A stretch of 45,197 bases of DNA. Origin: a virus. The notes under the pieces were generated by a model. That model searched no databases. It was not told the origin of the DNA and saw only the letters and a program-made list of their open reading frames with translations. The stretch covers positions 1-45,197 of IMG/VR virus record IMGVR_UViG_3300013094_000098; one strand, 5' to 3'. Position 1 is the stretch's first letter. Each line of letters begins with the position of its first letter. The position numbers and the translations under genes are program-made. Positions 29,346-38,663 of the stretch are shown here, in pieces.

Positions 29346-30707
29346 TTACATGATGTTGTTAACGATAACTCTACGATAGTATGAGTTAGTGTTAGTTGTG
29401 ATAACACCAAAGTTAGAAGACTGTGGAGTACCTTGTACAGATTGTGCGAATGGATTTGCGACCATGCCGTAACGAGTCTTAAATCCAATCTTTGGTTGGA
29501 AGTCAGCTTGGCCAACTGCACGAACCATCTGTAGAGGAACGTATGGGCAATAGAAGATACCAGCGTCAAATGCATTGGAACCCTTATAGCCAACTGTTAG
29601 ATAGTTGCCGGTAGTATATGGATCTACATATACACGGAAGCGACCATTTAGAACACCAGCGAATGTATTGCCTGTATCATCAACCTGAAGATTGTTAGAT
29701 GCAAGAGCGGGTGTATAGTCAAGTACGCCAGCCATCTGAAGTGCAGAAGCAACGTCTGAAGAACAGATAACTACGTTACCCTTACCACGACGAGTGTCTT
29801 TTGCAATCTTGTTAGCTTCTCTTTCAAGCTGGAACATAAGACCCTTAAACTTTTCAACTGACCAACGGCCGTTTGAATCTGTATCAAGATCGAAAACACC
29901 CGGAGTTGTTGTACCATCTTGTGCACCTGAACGAGCAGATACGTTGATAGTACGAATAACTTCACGATTGATTTCGGCAAGAATTTCAGTCTGAAGGATG
30001 TTAGCAAGTTCTGTTTCAGCATCTAGACCATGAACTGCCTTTAGATCTTGTGCAAGTTCAATAGTGTATTCTGCCTTTAGAGCACGTGATACTGCAGTAA
30101 CGGAAACCTTATCAATTGAGAAGGCCATTTCTGGGAATGTATAACCTGTACCGAAAGCTTCAATAGTAGATGTATTACCACCACCAGCGAAGTTGTAGGA
30201 TGCGATTGTTCCGTTGTTTACAGGAACAGTACCTGTATTCTTTTCACCAATAGCGTCTGTACCAAGACGGTTAGTGGAGAATGATGTATCTGCTTCGTCA
30301 TAGAATGCTTCACCATTCTTCGTGGTTGAGTTAGCATACTGTGAACGCATTGCGAAGATAAGACCAGTTGGTCCAGTCATTGGCTGAACACCAGCAACAT
30401 CATACGCAATAAGGTTAGGCATAGCACGACGAATCAATGAGATAAGGATTGGATCGTAACCAGCAACGCCAGCGCCGCCGCCTGAACCATAACCACCAGT
30501 ACCAACTGAGTTGATACCTGTTTCGTTCAACATTGTAACACCATTGTATGTGTTACGGGCTGCTGATTCAGATGCCATTTCTCTTTCAGTATTTTCAAGA
30601 AGTGTGGCAATAACGTTACGCTTGTGAGCGTCTGCAATTCTTGGAAGTTCAGCATGTTCTAATACTGGCTTCCACTTTGCAACTAGTTGTTCATTCATAC
30701 CGTTCAT
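29346..30707 (-). CDS. 23: major capsid protein gp23
   Basis: The 453-residue protein is gp23-like: LIAYDVAGVQPMTGPTGLIF, AMRSQY, a GNVVICSSDVASALQMAG region and the C-terminal FKTRYGMVANPF. In T4 it is cut by gp21 in the N-terminal part; here the stretch before GINSVGTGGYG, with MLNE, is a candidate cleavage site. AAGGAG precedes the ATG. A strong terminator follows. Confidence 0.96.
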   Translation of the reverse strand: MNGMNEQLVAKWKPVLEHAELPRIADAHKRNVIATLLENTEREMASESAARNTYNGVTMLNETGINSVGTGGYGSGGGAGVAGYDPILISLIRRAMPNLIAYDVAGVQPMTGPTGLIFAMRSQYANSTTKNGEAFYDEADTSFSTNRLGTDAIGEKNTGTVPVNNGTIASYNFAGGGNTSTIEAFGTGYTFPEMAFSIDKVSVTAVSRALKAEYTIELAQDLKAVHGLDAETELANILQTEILAEINREVIRTINVSARSGAQDGTTTPGVFDLDTDSNGRWSVEKFKGLMFQLEREANKIAKDTRRGKGNVVICSSDVASALQMAGVLDYTPALASNNLQVDDTGNTFAGVLNGRFRVYVDPYTTGNYLTVGYKGSNAFDAGIFYCPYVPLQMVRAVGQADFQPKIGFKTRYGMVANPFAQSVQGTPQSSNFGVITTNTNSYYRRVIVNNIM

Positions 30708-30741
30708 TTGTGTCTCCTTTAGAGTGTTAAACTGTATATTA

Positions 30742-30749
30742 TATTTATT
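30742..30749 (-). promoter_or_regulatory. late promoter-like AATAAATA for gene 23
   Basis: One base off the late octamer, 34 bases before the gene 23 ATG, in the gap after gene 22. Confidence 0.5.
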
Positions 30750-30754
30750 AAATG

Positions 30755-31840
30755 TTACTTTTTAAGGGTTTTAGAAATTGAAGAAACATAACTTTGCATA
30801 TTTGGATCAAGAGAAGATGACTGCTTAACAGGTTCTTCTACTGTTTCGCTAAGAAGCTGATCCGGTGCAACCTTAACTTCCTGATTCTTCGGGAAGTATG
30901 TTTCTTTAATAATGGAGATCTTCTTGCGAAATTCATTAATATCTGAATAGTTGATAGCTTCAGTAAGCTTTACAAACTTATCTTTCTGGGTATCAGTCAT
31001 TCCTTCTGAGACTTCATTTGTAATTTCATTAACATAGTTTGTGTTAACAATCTTACTAAGTTCAATGTTGCTTTCAATAACTACATTCAAACGAGTTTTA
31101 ATTTCTTCAAGTTCATTTGAAAGAGCTTCAACAACATCAACTTGATCTTCAGGGATCTGAACATAATGATCTTCAAATACCTGCTTCAAGTTTGATAGGA
31201 AAGATTCAGCCATTTCTGTACGGATGTTATTCTTGATAGCTTGTTTGTTATCATTCATCCATTCAGCTACGGCATAATTAAGATAGTTGTCAATATTTTC
31301 AACCATTTCACTCTTAATATCTTCAATTGACTCTTCAAGAATCTGTTCATAAGATTCGGCAATTTCACCCTGCATATTTTCAAAATGTTCTTCAATTTTA
31401 GCTACTTCTAGATTAACTCTTGTAGAAACAGCTGCTTCAAATAGAGTGCTAACTTTAAGTCTGAAATCTTCTGATAGATCTTCTGAACCACCGAATAGAA
31501 GATCTAGATCTTCTTTAACGTGTGCCATTGGATCAGCATGCTTTCCAGCTGACTTAATAGAAGCTGCATTCTTTTGTGCCATATCACCAACACCGTTTTG
31601 TGCAGTCTTGTTGATATTGAATAATTCGTCGTTATCAAGAACTTCCTTATCTTCACCAGCTTCACCACCAATGCTGGCGATGAATGAAGCTAATTCTTCC
31701 TTGCTTGCCTTTGCAGCATAGTCTACCATCTTAGCCATTAGTTCAGAACGAGATACTTCTGTTGGCTTTGTTTCAATGGTAGCCATATTTGAAGCAGCAT
31801 CGGCTTCATTTACGTCTACTTGGTTGTTTTCGATATCCAT
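30755..31840 (-). CDS. 22: prohead core scaffold gp22
   Basis: The 361-residue acidic, coiled-coil protein lies between 21 and 23, as gene 22 in T4. It contains long helical parts (EDLDLLFGGSEDLSEDFRLK, then repeated Glu-rich helices) and no enzyme motif. gp22 is the main scaffold of the prohead and is degraded by gp21. Order and composition support the call, although sequence similarity is moderate. Confidence 0.88.
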   Translation of the reverse strand: MDIENNQVDVNEADAASNMATIETKPTEVSRSELMAKMVDYAAKASKEELASFIASIGGEAGEDKEVLDNDELFNINKTAQNGVGDMAQKNAASIKSAGKHADPMAHVKEDLDLLFGGSEDLSEDFRLKVSTLFEAAVSTRVNLEVAKIEEHFENMQGEIAESYEQILEESIEDIKSEMVENIDNYLNYAVAEWMNDNKQAIKNNIRTEMAESFLSNLKQVFEDHYVQIPEDQVDVVEALSNELEEIKTRLNVVIESNIELSKIVNTNYVNEITNEVSEGMTDTQKDKFVKLTEAINYSDINEFRKKISIIKETYFPKNQEVKVAPDQLLSETVEEPVKQSSSLDPNMQSYVSSISKTLKK

Positions 31841-31865
31841 TAGATTCTCCTGTGTTTATATGAAT

Positions 31866-31873
31866 TATTTATG
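31866..31873 (-). promoter_or_regulatory. late promoter-like CATAAATA before gene 22
   Basis: One base off the late octamer, in the gap between gene 21 and gene 22, 25 bases before the gene 22 ATG with AGGAG between. Confidence 0.5.
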
Positions 31874-31876
31874 CAA

Positions 31877-32554
31877 TTATAATTTTGAAAGAAAATGTTG
31901 GAATACTCTTATCTTAGCCTCTGATAGGTCTGCCTTAGGAGTTTCCTTTATAATTTTTTTGTGTGTTTCAGCTACTTGAACAAGTTCTTCTGCTTTCTGA
32001 GGAGCTGCTGCTTTTAATACACCATTATTCCAGATCCACTCAACACCTTCCATAACACCATTAACATAGGCATCAGGGGCAGAAGGATCAGCAACAATAT
32101 CAGCTGCAGTGGCTAGATAGAAATCATCTTGTACAACGTTAACACCATTTACTTCTTTAAGAGAACCCATTCCACGTGAAGAAACGCCAAGTCTGGCACC
32201 TTCAGACATTAGATTTTTAACAATTTGTCCATATGGTGTATCCATAATTTTGGCTTTACCAATGAAATTATTACCTTCTCTCTTAAGAGATTTGATCATC
32301 ATACAGACACGTTCTAAGTTAATAGAAGGTCCAGATGGATGCCCTAACTCACCGTAGGCACGGCCCGCATCAATGTTTTCTTTATGATAACGGTTAACTT
32401 CTTTTTCAAGAATTGCAGGATCATACATTCTACCATTGCGGTTAGTAATGCCACCTTGCAAGAAGATACCTTCAATGTAAAGGTTCTTTTTACCTTCAGC
32501 ACTGTCTTCTGTTAGATATCTTAGCTCTTCATTTACTTCAGTAATAAGTTTCAT
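31877..32554 (-). CDS. 21: prohead protease gp21
   Basis: From ATG 32554 (AAAGGAT before it) 225 residues. It has YIEGIFLQGG, GELGHPSGPSINLERV with the active His72, and GVSSRGMGS with the Ser near 125-126, the pattern of T4 prohead proteases. It cuts scaffold and targeting peptides after (I/L)xE. A longer frame exists upstream but overlaps the preceding gene and lacks a ribosome site. Confidence 0.93.
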   Translation of the reverse strand: MKLITEVNEELRYLTEDSAEGKKNLYIEGIFLQGGITNRNGRMYDPAILEKEVNRYHKENIDAGRAYGELGHPSGPSINLERVCMMIKSLKREGNNFIGKAKIMDTPYGQIVKNLMSEGARLGVSSRGMGSLKEVNGVNVVQDDFYLATAADIVADPSAPDAYVNGVMEGVEWIWNNGVLKAAAPQKAEELVQVAETHKKIIKETPKADLSEAKIRVFQHFLSKL

Positions 32555-32558
32555 TTTT

Positions 32559-32819
32559 TTATCCTTTTGGCCACGCAATTGCGCAGGCATACAGATTTGT
32601 TCCTACAACTAAATCTGTATTAGCCTTTTGCACAATAACACTTTCTAATGGTGCAACAGGAAGATCTGCATACTGTTGTGTATTAGCATAATTAAAAACA
32701 AGAGTTGCATATGTCGATGTAGATGAATTAACAACTTTAAGTAAAGTTGCACCATTCATATTATTAGCTGTAGAACCAATATCGATAGTATTTGCCAATG
32801 GCTTAAATACAGTACTCAT
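32559..32819 (-). CDS. small structural-type protein between 21 and internal proteins
   Basis: The 86-residue product is a beta-rich, Ser/Thr-rich protein (NSSTSTYATLVFNYA in the middle) without charge clusters. It lies in a head gene operon, with AAGGATT before its ATG and gene 21 four bases downstream. In marine T4-like phages small proteins of this type occur here; role unknown, perhaps a capsid decoration. Confidence 0.6.
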   Translation of the reverse strand: MSTVFKPLANTIDIGSTANNMNGATLLKVVNSSTSTYATLVFNYANTQQYADLPVAPLESVIVQKANTDLVVGTNLYACAIAWPKG

Positions 32820-32820
32820 T

Positions 32821-34260
32821 TTAGAATCCTTGATCTATAGCAAAATTAATAAGATCTACTACACCTTCGTTTGTCAACATTTTCTCTTCAAATAATACTT
32901 TATTTTCTTCTGATAAATTGTTGTATAATTTATTTAGTAATTCCGTATCCTCAACAGTAATTGGGGCTTCTACAGTACCTTTTTTAGTGTTTTTTAATTT
33001 TAAAACACCATCTTTATCTCTGTAGGTTGCTACTGATAATTTACCACGAGTTTCTGTATCTTCCATTCTCATTTTACCAAGAGAAACTTTAGGACGAGCT
33101 GAATCAGTTACAGGTTTACCAGATTTAATAGTAGCATGAAAACGATCATGAGAATGTGATAGACTCTTTTGAATAGCTTCTTTATCAGATGGCTTAGGTG
33201 TATTATCTAAAAGAGCCAATGCTTTATGAGCATGATTAGGTTCAATTTTTTTAGATTCACCATTGTTGAAAGTTACATGCTTACCAACTGATACAACTTT
33301 TTGTAATTGTGTGCGGATATTTTTATCAGCTTCTTGGCTGTCATCACCTTCACCTGAAGTGGATTTTGCTTTAGCTGCATGCCAAGCTTTTGAACCTTCT
33401 TTAGGTGGACGACCACGACCTTCAGCTAATTCTTCTGTTGGATTTTCATATTCATCAACAGATTCTTTTTTCTGAGCTGCATAGTAAGCACCAAGAGCCA
33501 TCTTGCGACGTTCTGCTTCTGACTTACCATCAAACTTTGGATTATCAGAATGAACGAAATCATGAATCCATTTTGCTACAGGATCAGAAGATTTTAATGC
33601 TTCATCAAGATATTCTGTATCTTCATTGATAGGCTTACCAGTCAATTTACTTACTGCACTGCTAAGTTTAGCTGGATCCATTCCAATTTCTTTAGCATGT
33701 GATCTGATATGTGATTTACGAACATCATTACCATATCTCTTGATTACTTGCTTAGCTGCTTGAACATTTTCATCAACTTGCTCAACTTCTTCTTTTTGCA
33801 TTTTCATTCTTTTAAAACGAATATCTTTAATCTTTTTTAGATATGCACGATCAGAAGATGAAACAGGTTCATCACCAGAGTGTTGCTTTTCAATATGATC
33901 AATGTGCTTATTAAGATCTTTCATAGGCATAGTCATATGATCCATTTCTTCTTTAACAAATTTATCGTGATCTTTACCATGCTTCTTTACAAGACCAATT
34001 AATTCTCTTGCAGGAGTAGAAGTCTTTCTTGTTAAATTAGAAGGATGCTTAGAACCTAAGGCTCTCTGAATACCTACCTTCTGAGGGTCAGTTAATTTTT
34101 CATTAATATCCATTGTTTGAGCTTCCTCTATTTCTTGAATGACTTTTAATTTTTCTTGTTCATAAATCTTTTTTTCTAAGATAGATTGACGAGTCGGTTT
34201 GTTAACCGACTCTTTTATTGAATGTCTAACTGAGTTTATAATAACTCCAGTAAGCTTCAT
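32821..34260 (-). CDS. modular internal head / prohead core protein
   Basis: The 479-residue protein has basic low-complexity segments separated by acidic linkers. Recurrent pieces such as VAKWIHDFVHSDNPKFDGKS and RRKMALGAYYAAQ occur in other T4-like virion proteins. Several linkers fit the gp21 rule (I/L)xE, for example INE, LDE, LAE and LSE, so it may be cut into pieces in the prohead. Coupled to the next gene by a short gap. Likely counterpart of gene 68 or other internal proteins. Confidence 0.72.
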   Translation of the reverse strand: MKLTGVIINSVRHSIKESVNKPTRQSILEKKIYEQEKLKVIQEIEEAQTMDINEKLTDPQKVGIQRALGSKHPSNLTRKTSTPARELIGLVKKHGKDHDKFVKEEMDHMTMPMKDLNKHIDHIEKQHSGDEPVSSSDRAYLKKIKDIRFKRMKMQKEEVEQVDENVQAAKQVIKRYGNDVRKSHIRSHAKEIGMDPAKLSSAVSKLTGKPINEDTEYLDEALKSSDPVAKWIHDFVHSDNPKFDGKSEAERRKMALGAYYAAQKKESVDEYENPTEELAEGRGRPPKEGSKAWHAAKAKSTSGEGDDSQEADKNIRTQLQKVVSVGKHVTFNNGESKKIEPNHAHKALALLDNTPKPSDKEAIQKSLSHSHDRFHATIKSGKPVTDSARPKVSLGKMRMEDTETRGKLSVATYRDKDGVLKLKNTKKGTVEAPITVEDTELLNKLYNNLSEENKVLFEEKMLTNEGVVDLINFAIDQGF

Positions 34261-34263
34261 TGA

Positions 34264-36141
34264 TCAATCACCCATCTTAATATGTTCTCTAGGAGTTTTC
34301 ATCTTGGTGTGATCACCTGAATGACCTTTAATTTTCAATCTATGAAGACTCTGTTTAGCCATACTCATAGCATTGCTTTTAATAACAGATTCTTTCATTG
34401 ACTTAGGTTCATACCCACACTCGTCACAGCACATTTTACCTTTAACATCTTTGTAATGGCCTTCTTCACATTTGGCACATTTCATTGAAGCTTCTGGAAG
34501 TACTTTTTGACCAGTTTCTTTTTTCTTTATTGCAACAATCTTATCAGCGTGTGTAATCTTGTCATATGGAGGAGCAAGCTTAGCAAACTTTTTTAATTTT
34601 TCAGGTGAAAGTTTTTCATCTAGATCAGTTTCTTCACGAGTCATAAAAGGATTGCTCATAGAAGGCATTGGCATAGCAGCAATAACTGGTTCTGCTGGCT
34701 CATTATTATATCTAGGATTAATACCATCTTCAGAGAACATTAGATAATCAAATACGCCGTCAATTTCTTCTTTGGCACGGGCAACCTTTGATTGAACCCA
34801 AGGTTCAATGTGTTTATCTGGTGGTATCAAATCAACAAGCTTACCTGCCTTATGTGCAATAGCTGTTAATTCTGTTTTTGTCATTGAAATTTCTTCAGCT
34901 GTATCATCATAATTTTCATTTACTGATTCATTATAAACGTGAACAGTTTTACCAGCTAATTTCTTTGCAAATTTATGAGCAACAGGTTTTGCACCTGGTG
35001 CACCAAAAGTTCTTACTGAAACAATAGGATTACCAGTCTTTGTGTTCAAGTCTGATTGATATACAGATACTTTACCATGTGAAGGATGTTCAAAATGGTG
35101 CGTTTGACCATATTCACCAGCATGTACTACTTGATGTGAAATACCATGCTTCTTTAATACTTCTGGATTAACTTCAATGTGATGAAGGTCACCTTTTTCA
35201 GTATGTCCACCTTTATTATAATTACCTGCTGGAATATTCTTTTCTGCCCAAGCAGCCTCATCTAACATCTGTTCACTAAGAGAATAAAATTCTTCTGCAT
35301 AAGCCTTCTTGATGCTCTTTGATGCATCTTTAATATCTTTAACAGCACCAGAAACAACCTTATAAGCACCTGCAACAGTACGACCGGCAGTCTTAACAGG
35401 AACAGCAGCTGTATGATATACAGTCTTGGCTGCAGCTTTCATTAGACCTTCATCTGTTTGTTCTACTTCTTCTTTACGAAGTTTAGCTAAAATAGCTCCG
35501 GCTACCTTTTTACCAGCTTCTTTAGAGCCATATTTTTCTGCTGCATGCTTAGCAATTTTTTCAAAATTCTTACCTGGTTCACCAATATCTTTACCTGCAC
35601 GGGCGGCTTTGGCTGAATATGTAGTTTCTTCAATTTCATTCTCTTCAGCATGAACTGGTTGTCTTACAGGTTGTCCAGCAGATGCTCTAGAAGCCAATGA
35701 TGAATTTCTGTGTGTTTCACTGTTGACAGCAGCTTTTCTTTGCTTTTCTTTACGTTGTAAGTCCGCAATATTACTATGACCGAAAGAAGCGGTCTTTTGA
35801 ATTTGCTTATGAGTCTTACCAACCATGCTCCCAATAGCTTCATCAACAACTTCTTCTTCAACATGAGCTGTTTGATGACCCATTTTGTTGACATCATCTG
35901 ATGCTCTTAAAGTCTTACCATAAGCATCAACATCTTCTCCTGGCTTATAGGAGTGTAGATACTTGTTATCATAAGGCTCAGTTGAACCAGTAAACACATG
36001 TTCTTGATCAGTAATACCAGGAACAAGATTTTTGTGATTAATAGCTTTATGCATATCCTTGAAGTTCTGCTCACCCTGTGAAAGGGGTTGAGCTACTTCA
36101 TTTATCTTATTCTGAATCATCTGTTTCAAATTCATCGGCAT
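34264..36141 (-). CDS. long modular internal head / prohead core protein
   Basis: The 625-residue protein is a chain of modules: a Lys/Ala-rich AGKDIGEPGKNFEKIAKHAA, a KKVAGAILAKLRK tail, a KLAPPYDKITHADKI part, an IEPWVQSKVARAKEEI helix and a zinc-ribbon-like KCAKCEEG with CCDECGYE near the end. Acidic linkers (VDEA, TDEG, LDEA, LPEA, LDEK) resemble gp21 cut sites. Starts ATG 36141 or 36135. Very basic overall. It is probably packaged as processed internal proteins. Confidence 0.75.
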   Translation of the reverse strand: MPMNLKQMIQNKINEVAQPLSQGEQNFKDMHKAINHKNLVPGITDQEHVFTGSTEPYDNKYLHSYKPGEDVDAYGKTLRASDDVNKMGHQTAHVEEEVVDEAIGSMVGKTHKQIQKTASFGHSNIADLQRKEKQRKAAVNSETHRNSSLASRASAGQPVRQPVHAEENEIEETTYSAKAARAGKDIGEPGKNFEKIAKHAAEKYGSKEAGKKVAGAILAKLRKEEVEQTDEGLMKAAAKTVYHTAAVPVKTAGRTVAGAYKVVSGAVKDIKDASKSIKKAYAEEFYSLSEQMLDEAAWAEKNIPAGNYNKGGHTEKGDLHHIEVNPEVLKKHGISHQVVHAGEYGQTHHFEHPSHGKVSVYQSDLNTKTGNPIVSVRTFGAPGAKPVAHKFAKKLAGKTVHVYNESVNENYDDTAEEISMTKTELTAIAHKAGKLVDLIPPDKHIEPWVQSKVARAKEEIDGVFDYLMFSEDGINPRYNNEPAEPVIAAMPMPSMSNPFMTREETDLDEKLSPEKLKKFAKLAPPYDKITHADKIVAIKKKETGQKVLPEASMKCAKCEEGHYKDVKGKMCCDECGYEPKSMKESVIKSNAMSMAKQSLHRLKIKGHSGDHTKMKTPREHIKMGD

Positions 36142-36379
36142 CTTCGGTTCCTTCGTAATCAGGGTTTTCTTCTGTATCTAATTCTGTTTCTGAACCGTCA
36201 TGTTCAGCACCTTCGGCATCATCACCATTTGAATTGCCAAATATACTAGCTGCTACATCAGCAACATGACTATCCATTCTTTCTGCAACTTTAGCTGCCA
36301 TAATATCATCAATAGCAGGTTTAAGATTAATCATATCTTTATTCCATGCATGAACTAAAACATCTTCAATATCAGCCAT
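36107..36379 (-). CDS. 67: small acidic prohead core protein, gp67-like
   Basis: From ATG 36379 (GGAG before it) 90 residues. It has a short helical N-terminal half (DVLVHAWNKDMINLKPAIDD) and a highly acidic C-terminal half (ETELDTEENPDYEGTEDADE), the same design as T4 gp67, a small core protein next to gene 20. It overlaps the next gene by 35 bases. Role in the prohead core inferred from composition and position. Confidence 0.7.
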   Translation of the reverse strand: MADIEDVLVHAWNKDMINLKPAIDDIMAAKVAERMDSHVADVAASIFGNSNGDDAEGAEHDGSETELDTEENPDYEGTEDADEFETDDSE

Positions 36380-36402
36380 TTTTATCTCCAAAAATTATCT
36401 TT

Positions 36403-36410
36403 TATTTATA
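36403..36410 (-). promoter_or_regulatory. late promoter TATAAATA before gene 67
   Basis: Exact late octamer, 24 bases before the ATG, in the gap after gene 20, with GGAG in between. Confidence 0.75.
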
Positions 36411-36422
36411 AAATCTTAATAA

Positions 36423-38033
36423 TTATCTTCCTGCACCATCAACTGTTGGTACTTCGGATCTTGTACTTGGTACTCTCTTTAGAATCTCTTGATCTTGTTC
36501 ATCGGGCTGTTCTTGCTCTTGTTCTGGTTCCTGGGGTTCTTCAGGTTCAGGTTGATTAGCAGCCTCTTCAGCCATTTCTTGTTGCATTTGTTCAATTTCT
36601 TCATCAGTTTGTTTAAGGATGTTTTTTCTTACCCATTGTTGAGAATAATATTGACCAATATAAGGTACAATAGCTGTTAAATTTTGTAATCTACTTTCAA
36701 GAATTTCAGTTTCTTTAAACTCTTCAAAATGACTATCGATAGAGAAATCAAAGTTAATTTGATTTGATAATTCTGGCCAATCAGATTCAGAGATAATACC
36801 TTTAAGTACTAATTGTTTTTCTAATGTTTTCATAAAGAGATGTGAGAATCTCTTTCTTAAACGACCAACGAATTTAACAAATTTAACTTCATCTCTAGAA
36901 ATTTCAGAAGCTTTACCTAAACTGAATACTTCAGCAGATGATTGTAAACGAGAAACAGGAACATTTAATGATTGATATAACTTCTGTTGGAAGTATGTTA
37001 CGTCTGCCATTTCACCAAGATTTTGACCTGCTGGAAGAGTAGTAATTTCTGTACCACGATTACCTTCTCTTCTTGGTAACCAATAATCTTCAAGCATTGT
37101 CATATACTTACGATCATCACGTACTTCACCAGTTGTAGCATCATAAACAAGACGGTTCTTGTGCTTAACCATCATTTCACGAATATATTGTTCTGCTTTT
37201 ACTTTAGGAAGTGTACCAACATCAATGTAGAAAATACGACGTTCAGGTGCACGAGAAATACGATAGATGACAGTGGCATCTTCAAGTGTTCTTAATTGAT
37301 TTAAAGGTCTAATTGCTTTTTGAAGATATGAATACACAAAAGCATTATTTTTATCTACTATACCAGATGTAACATGCACAATAGCATCTGTTGCTATTCT
37401 TACACCATTAACTGCACCTGTATCCATAGGAAGACCAGCATTACCACCAGCTGGCATAAAATTCTTTTCATTATAAACATAGTATTCACGGTTAGCATAG
37501 TTGATAGTGGTATCACCTTTAGATTTTTTCTTTACTTCTCTGATCTTACGAATTTTTCTAGGATCAATATAACGAAGTTCTTTGATACCTTCTCTTGGAT
37601 TTTTTTCATCAATGATAAGATGGAAGTACATTCTTCCATCAATATACCATCTTTTAAAGAGGTCATAAGCTTCATTTTGAAAATTTAAAAGTTCTAATAC
37701 AGTATCAAATTCTTCACGAATTTTATTTTTTACTTGATTACCGTATTTAATTTTATCTGTGTTGATCTGAACTACTTTATCAGCATCTGTATCAATGGCT
37801 TCATTGACGATATCATCAACAGCTCTTTCAATATCAGCCTCCAGAGCAATTTCACGGTATTTAGATACCAACTCTGATTCAGTTCTGGCTGTACCATCTA
37901 AATCAATATATGTACCATAGGCACCACCTGCGGCAACAACAACAGCTCCATCATCATTAACCGGTGGGGCGAATGATTCCAATGGAACGTCTTCATTTTT
38001 TCTCTTAATTTCAAAACCAAATAATTGTGCCAT
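36423..38033 (-). CDS. 20: portal protein gp20
   Basis: The 536-residue protein has gp20 features: EADIERAVDDIVNEAI, RMYFHLIIDEKNP, LRYIDPRKIRKIREV, ISRAPERRIFYIDVGTLP and LPRREGNRGTEI. Twelve copies form the portal that passes DNA and joins head to tail. The C-terminus is Glu/Gln/Pro-rich. Order gene 19-20-67 is as in T4. Confidence 0.95.
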   Translation of the reverse strand: MAQLFGFEIKRKNEDVPLESFAPPVNDDGAVVVAAGGAYGTYIDLDGTARTESELVSKYREIALEADIERAVDDIVNEAIDTDADKVVQINTDKIKYGNQVKNKIREEFDTVLELLNFQNEAYDLFKRWYIDGRMYFHLIIDEKNPREGIKELRYIDPRKIRKIREVKKKSKGDTTINYANREYYVYNEKNFMPAGGNAGLPMDTGAVNGVRIATDAIVHVTSGIVDKNNAFVYSYLQKAIRPLNQLRTLEDATVIYRISRAPERRIFYIDVGTLPKVKAEQYIREMMVKHKNRLVYDATTGEVRDDRKYMTMLEDYWLPRREGNRGTEITTLPAGQNLGEMADVTYFQQKLYQSLNVPVSRLQSSAEVFSLGKASEISRDEVKFVKFVGRLRKRFSHLFMKTLEKQLVLKGIISESDWPELSNQINFDFSIDSHFEEFKETEILESRLQNLTAIVPYIGQYYSQQWVRKNILKQTDEEIEQMQQEMAEEAANQPEPEEPQEPEQEQEQPDEQDQEILKRVPSTRSEVPTVDGAGR

Positions 38034-38052
38034 AATAATTCCTTAAGATGTA

Positions 38053-38086
38053 GAAAGGGCTATCTTTTATTTATGATAGCCCTTTC
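38053..38086. other. hairpin with late promoter-like loop between 19 and 20
   Basis: Perfect 12-bp arms (GAAAGGGCTATC and GATAGCCCTTTC) with a loop TTTTATTTAT. No run of T follows on either strand, so it is a poor terminator. On the minus strand the loop and arm include CATAAATA (38068-38075), one base off the late octamer. Confidence 0.6.
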
Positions 38087-38097
38087 GATCTTAATTC

Positions 38098-38649
38098 TTA
38101 AGCCCCACCAGCATTTCCAGTGACACTATTCAATACTTCGAAGTTATCATACTGGAATTGTACTTGGAACTCTTCAATCACATCTGTATCTGCCCAAGCC
38201 AAATCAATTGGTGATACAACTTGAGGGAAAATACCATTGAACTGATATGTTCTTAGAATTGTACCATCTTTGCCCAACTGAGTTACAGTTGCTTGTGATT
38301 TATACAAGCTAGGTGAGCCAGACTGTAGAGCTGTAATATTTTGTTGATAAAGTTGAATAGAATTATTCCATTGTTCCATAGCATTACGGATCAAAAAGTC
38401 TTCATCATTGATAATAGTTACAGACCACGGATCAAATGTACGATCCCCAGCAATCTTAAGCTTTCTTCCAAAGTAAGGAACTTCAATTAGACCTAATTGA
38501 GAACTAGGAATTTGAGCTGTCTTACATAGGAAAGGCAACTTAATATCAGCAATTGAATTAACAGGGTTGCTGATAATTACTTGGAATAGACTAGGTCTAG
38601 CACCGCCAAGGACAAGTTGGGCACGAATGTCATTAATATTATACGCCAT
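38098..38649 (-). CDS. 19: tail tube protein gp19
   Basis: The 183-residue protein matches gp19: GGARPSLFQVIISNP, LPFLCKTAQIPSSQL, VPYFGRKLKIAGDRTF and WSVTIINDEDF. Hexamers stack as the inner tail tube. Short N-terminal arm and Gly/Ala-rich end. GGGGAG precedes the ATG. Lies between gene 18 and gene 20 in T4 order. Confidence 0.95.
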   Translation of the reverse strand: MAYNINDIRAQLVLGGARPSLFQVIISNPVNSIADIKLPFLCKTAQIPSSQLGLIEVPYFGRKLKIAGDRTFDPWSVTIINDEDFLIRNAMEQWNNSIQLYQQNITALQSGSPSLYKSQATVTQLGKDGTILRTYQFNGIFPQVVSPIDLAWADTDVIEEFQVQFQYDNFEVLNSVTGNAGGA

Positions 38650-38663
38650 CTTTCATTCTCCCC

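Noticed and set aside
38053-38086. Rho-independent terminator between 19 and 20
   Set aside because: The stem is perfect but no run of T follows on either strand.
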